Assembly (NCBI RefSeq): GCF_021043375.1
Contig: NZ_JAJNDV010000001.1
Coordinates: 62,001 to 126,000, forward strand
Direction of reading: 5' to 3'
Length of the DNA stretch: 64,000 nucleotides
From: Sphingomonas sp. IC-56
Lineage (GTDB): Bacteria > Pseudomonadota > Alphaproteobacteria > Sphingomonadales > Sphingomonadaceae
Below the pieces are notes generated by a model. The model was not told where the DNA came from. It was given only the letters and a program-made list of their open reading frames with translations, and did not search any database. The translations under genes and the position numbers were made by a program. Shown one piece after another: positions 62,170-64,000 of the stretch (position 1 is its first letter; each line of letters opens with the position of its first letter).

Positions 62170-63360
62170 AATTGTGCTGATATCCTCGTTGATGATGTAG
62201 TTCCCCGCGACGTCGTATGTGGCGAAGTATTCTGCGCCGAGATCGACGTAGAAGCCGAAAAGGCGCTTCCACCGGATCACGGCGAGCGCTGCGTTTAGGG
62301 CGTTCAGCTCGACCACTTGAATGTTGGTCGAATACGGATCGCCGGCGACGTCGCCCGCCATGGGGATGCGGTTCCTATCCCATACGTGGTCGCGCACCTC
62401 CGCGGTGCTTGTGGTCACCCGCAAGATGCCCGTCAGCCCGCCGTCTCCGGCCTGCAATCCCATGCCGACGTCCACGAAGGCGACGCCCCGATCCTCGAGT
62501 CGCTCGATCACGGGCCGCTTCGCCGCAGGATCGTCCAGGCAGAGGAACACGAAGTCCATGCCGTCGAGCAGATGCACAGTGGCACGGCCCATCCTCACCC
62601 GATGCGGCACGACACCCCGATGCAACCGAGAGTAGATCCGGTCGAAGTGATCGACCTTGGCCCGCCTCTCCCCAAGGCTGTCGCGCGAGGCAGCACCGGG
62701 CGCCCTAAAGGCGTTGTGCTGCAGGAACTCGTCGTCGTCGAACAAATGGATACGGGCGACCGGCGTCTTACTCACGAAGTCGAGCACATAGCCCCCAGTT
62801 CCGCCTAGCCCGACTATGCCCACCGACTGACCGGCGATGCGGTCGGCCAGCCTACCGGTCCCGTTGCGCGAGGTGGCGGTGTCGACATAGTGAAACGGGG
62901 AGTCCGACGGGTCAGCAGCGACGATCCTGCCCCGCCGCGCGCTCGCCGCGGGATCGATCGCCGCCGCGTGGCCCGAGATCTGATTTACGAACGTCACCAT
63001 CTTCTCGTGATAGTCCACGAACTCGCGACCGATCGGCCTGCTGCAGAGCCAGTGGTCGACCACCAGTCCGCCGCCGAGGTCCCGCCGCTCGTGCTGGAAA
63101 TGGACCATATTGACGAGGGGCCGCCCCTCCCGGTCGCAAGGGAGCGCGCCGGCGAACCAGACCTGATGGTCGCGCGGGGCGACCGTGCGGTCGCCGGCGA
63201 GATCGAGGCGCGACACCAGTTGCCCGCGTCTGACCTGCCTATACCGATCGACATAGGGAACGTCGCGCACGACCAGGAACCCGCCGACGATGGCGACGTC
63301 GTAGCCATCGTCGACAAGGCGCTGGAGATCGGGGCTACGACTTGTTCGTGGCGCTGACAT
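62164..63360 (-). CDS. ThiF/E1-like adenylyltransferase with an N-terminal multi-ubiquitin-associated domain
   Basis: The 398-residue protein has an N-terminal domain (about 10-165; LVDDGYDVAI, DVPYVDRYRQV, LAGDRTVAPRDHQVWF), which I believe matches the domain called DUF6791 that occurs with ThiF in multi-ubiquitin loci. An E1-type adenylation domain follows: VGIVGLGGTGGYVLDFV, FDDDEFLQHNAFR, Lys235 and CLDDPAAKR. It should adenylate the C-terminus of a ubiquitin-like protein. No obvious catalytic cysteine follows the core. ATG 63360 overlaps the multi-ubiquitin gene by 26 bases. Confidence 0.87.
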   Translation of the reverse strand: MSAPRTSRSPDLQRLVDDGYDVAIVGGFLVVRDVPYVDRYRQVRRGQLVSRLDLAGDRTVAPRDHQVWFAGALPCDREGRPLVNMVHFQHERRDLGGGLVVDHWLCSRPIGREFVDYHEKMVTFVNQISGHAAAIDPAASARRGRIVAADPSDSPFHYVDTATSRNGTGRLADRIAGQSVGIVGLGGTGGYVLDFVSKTPVARIHLFDDDEFLQHNAFRAPGAASRDSLGERRAKVDHFDRIYSRLHRGVVPHRVRMGRATVHLLDGMDFVFLCLDDPAAKRPVIERLEDRGVAFVDVGMGLQAGDGGLTGILRVTTSTAEVRDHVWDRNRIPMAGDVAGDPYSTNIQVVELNALNAALAVIRWKRLFGFYVDLGAEYFATYDVAGNYIINEDISTIT

Positions 63361-64000
63361 TGAACACCTCGCCCTGGCGAACCCTGATCGCCTCCTGCGC
63401 AAGCAACGAGCCTTCCGGTCGATCTGGTGGTCCCTGGCGATAGGTGACGGTCAGGGCGCGGCTCGACGCGCTGACGAGGTCGGTGCCAGGGAAAGCCAGG
63501 CCGACGAGATCCTCGAACGTAACCTCGGGCCGCTCCAGCAGCACCTGTCGGCCATTGATGACTACCGGCACCGACGAGCGTTCCGGCACCGCGTCGCGAG
63601 CATCGATCTGCGGCGGCCATGGGGTGGTCAGATCGACGACCGAGCCTCGGCGCAGCGGCTCGCTCCCGCCATCCCGCCACAGGTCAACGTCGTCACCGAT
63701 GCCGCCGATCGCGCGGATCTCCGTTTCCGTGATTGCCGGGTCGCCCCAATCCCAGATCAGGCCGGCCACTCGCAGGTGGCGGACCGTCGCACCTCGGAAC
63801 GTCCTGAAGGCGAGCCGAATGCCGGGCTCGAGCGACACGCTGGCTCCATGCACCAGGTGGGCGGCCCGCCCGCCATCGACACGGATCACGATCCCGCCAT
63901 CGCCAAGCCCGGACAACGCCAGAACTCCGTCCGCCGAAACCGCGGACCCGGTCGCGGCAACCATCCTGCCGTCGACCTCAATCTCGAAACGGTCGTCCCC
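63335..64000 (-). CDS. Multi-ubiquitin-fold protein (partial, 5' end beyond window)
   Basis: At least 221 residues are visible and the frame stays open to the edge. Three beta-grasp repeats can be picked out: RFEIEVDGRMVAAT...; RHLRVAGLIWDWGDPAITETEIR...; and VPVVINGRQVLLERPEVTFEDL...LTVTYRQGP...GSLLAQEAIRVRQGEVFNVSATNKS. The last matches the family named multi-ubiquitin (PF14452), found in bacterial operons with E1-, E2- or JAB-like genes. The C-terminus is Asn-Lys-Ser, not Gly-Gly. An ATG at 63964 is probably internal. It overlaps the E1-like gene. Confidence 0.87.
   Translation of the reverse strand, partial: GDDRFEIEVDGRMVAATGSAVSADGVLALSGLGDGGIVIRVDGGRAAHLVHGASVSLEPGIRLAFRTFRGATVRHLRVAGLIWDWGDPAITETEIRAIGGIGDDVDLWRDGGSEPLRRGSVVDLTTPWPPQIDARDAVPERSSVPVVINGRQVLLERPEVTFEDLVGLAFPGTDLVSASSRALTVTYRQGPPDRPEGSLLAQEAIRVRQGEVFNVSATNKS

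Larger units (their letters stand above)
53163..64000 (-). mobile_element. Tn7-like transposon carrying a multi-ubiquitin/E1 cargo (runs off the right edge)
   Basis: The element is inferred from the collinear minus-strand genes tnsA, tnsB, tnsC, tniQ, tniQ and from the probable left end at 53163. Cargo upstream of tnsA: winged-helix protein, ThiF/E1-like protein and multi-ubiquitin protein. At least 10.8 kb is present. The far end is not seen, so its size, target-site duplication and full cargo are unknown. TnsA distinguishes it from Tn402/Tn5053-type elements. No Cas gene or CRISPR repeat is visible in the part shown. Confidence 0.85.

Overview
The window is high-GC alphaproteobacterial chromosome, most likely from a sphingomonad (Sphingomonas sensu lato). 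This rests on gene order (rpmH-rnpA-yidD-yidC-engB; coaBC to moeB; ubiE-ubiB), on the character of the proteins (SecB, Tim44-like, MltA), on frequent GTG/TTG starts and ATGA/GTGA overlaps, and on many intergenic inverted repeats of two recurring types. No sequence search was run, so genus level is inference.

Layout. 1-4.5 kb: a frameshifted yifB/comM end, then rpmH, rnpA, yidD, yidC and engB. rnpA has no canonical start after rpmH and seems to overlap it out of frame. 4.5-16.5 kb: S9 peptidase, GST, cupin, dapE, Smr protein, MltA, Tim44-like protein, secB, murJ, trpS and a CAP-domain lipoprotein. 16.6-31.4 kb: dnaA, rpsT, mutM, ubiE-ubiB, a CHASE hybrid kinase, a GAF protein, an AI-2E-type permease, and an overlapping coaBC-lipoprotein-dut-hypothetical-moeB operon. 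31.5-38.4 kb: a nucleotide-sugar block (UDP-GlcA 4-epimerase, WbpA-like dehydrogenase, galU, UDP-xylose synthase, wecB, wecC) that would supply acidic sugars and xylose for surface or exopolysaccharide. 38.4-52.7 kb: M48 protease, small exported protein, phosphatase, FKBP, rpsU, an EAL / TPR-hybrid-kinase / receiver signalling operon, a 20-codon micro-ORF with its own terminator, ugd, the sulfate-activation operon cysD-cysNC-cysQ, and a citE-like lyase.

From about 53.16 kb to the window edge lies a Tn7-like transposon on the minus strand. Its operon is tnsA-tnsB-tnsC-tniQ-tniQ, with overlapping or 2-nt junctions and two different TnsD-type target selectors. A probable left end starts TGT at 53163, next to a host repeat cluster. 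Upstream of tnsA the element carries a bacterial ubiquitin-like module: a multi-ubiquitin-fold protein (cut by the window edge) overlapping a ThiF/E1-like adenylyltransferase, then a small coiled-coil/winged-helix protein. A perfect 36-bp palindrome lies in front of the regulator gene, and its core recurs with one change upstream of tnsA, so the regulator may link cargo and transposition. The other transposon end and the rest of the cargo lie beyond 64000. No CRISPR array, tRNA or rRNA was recognised.
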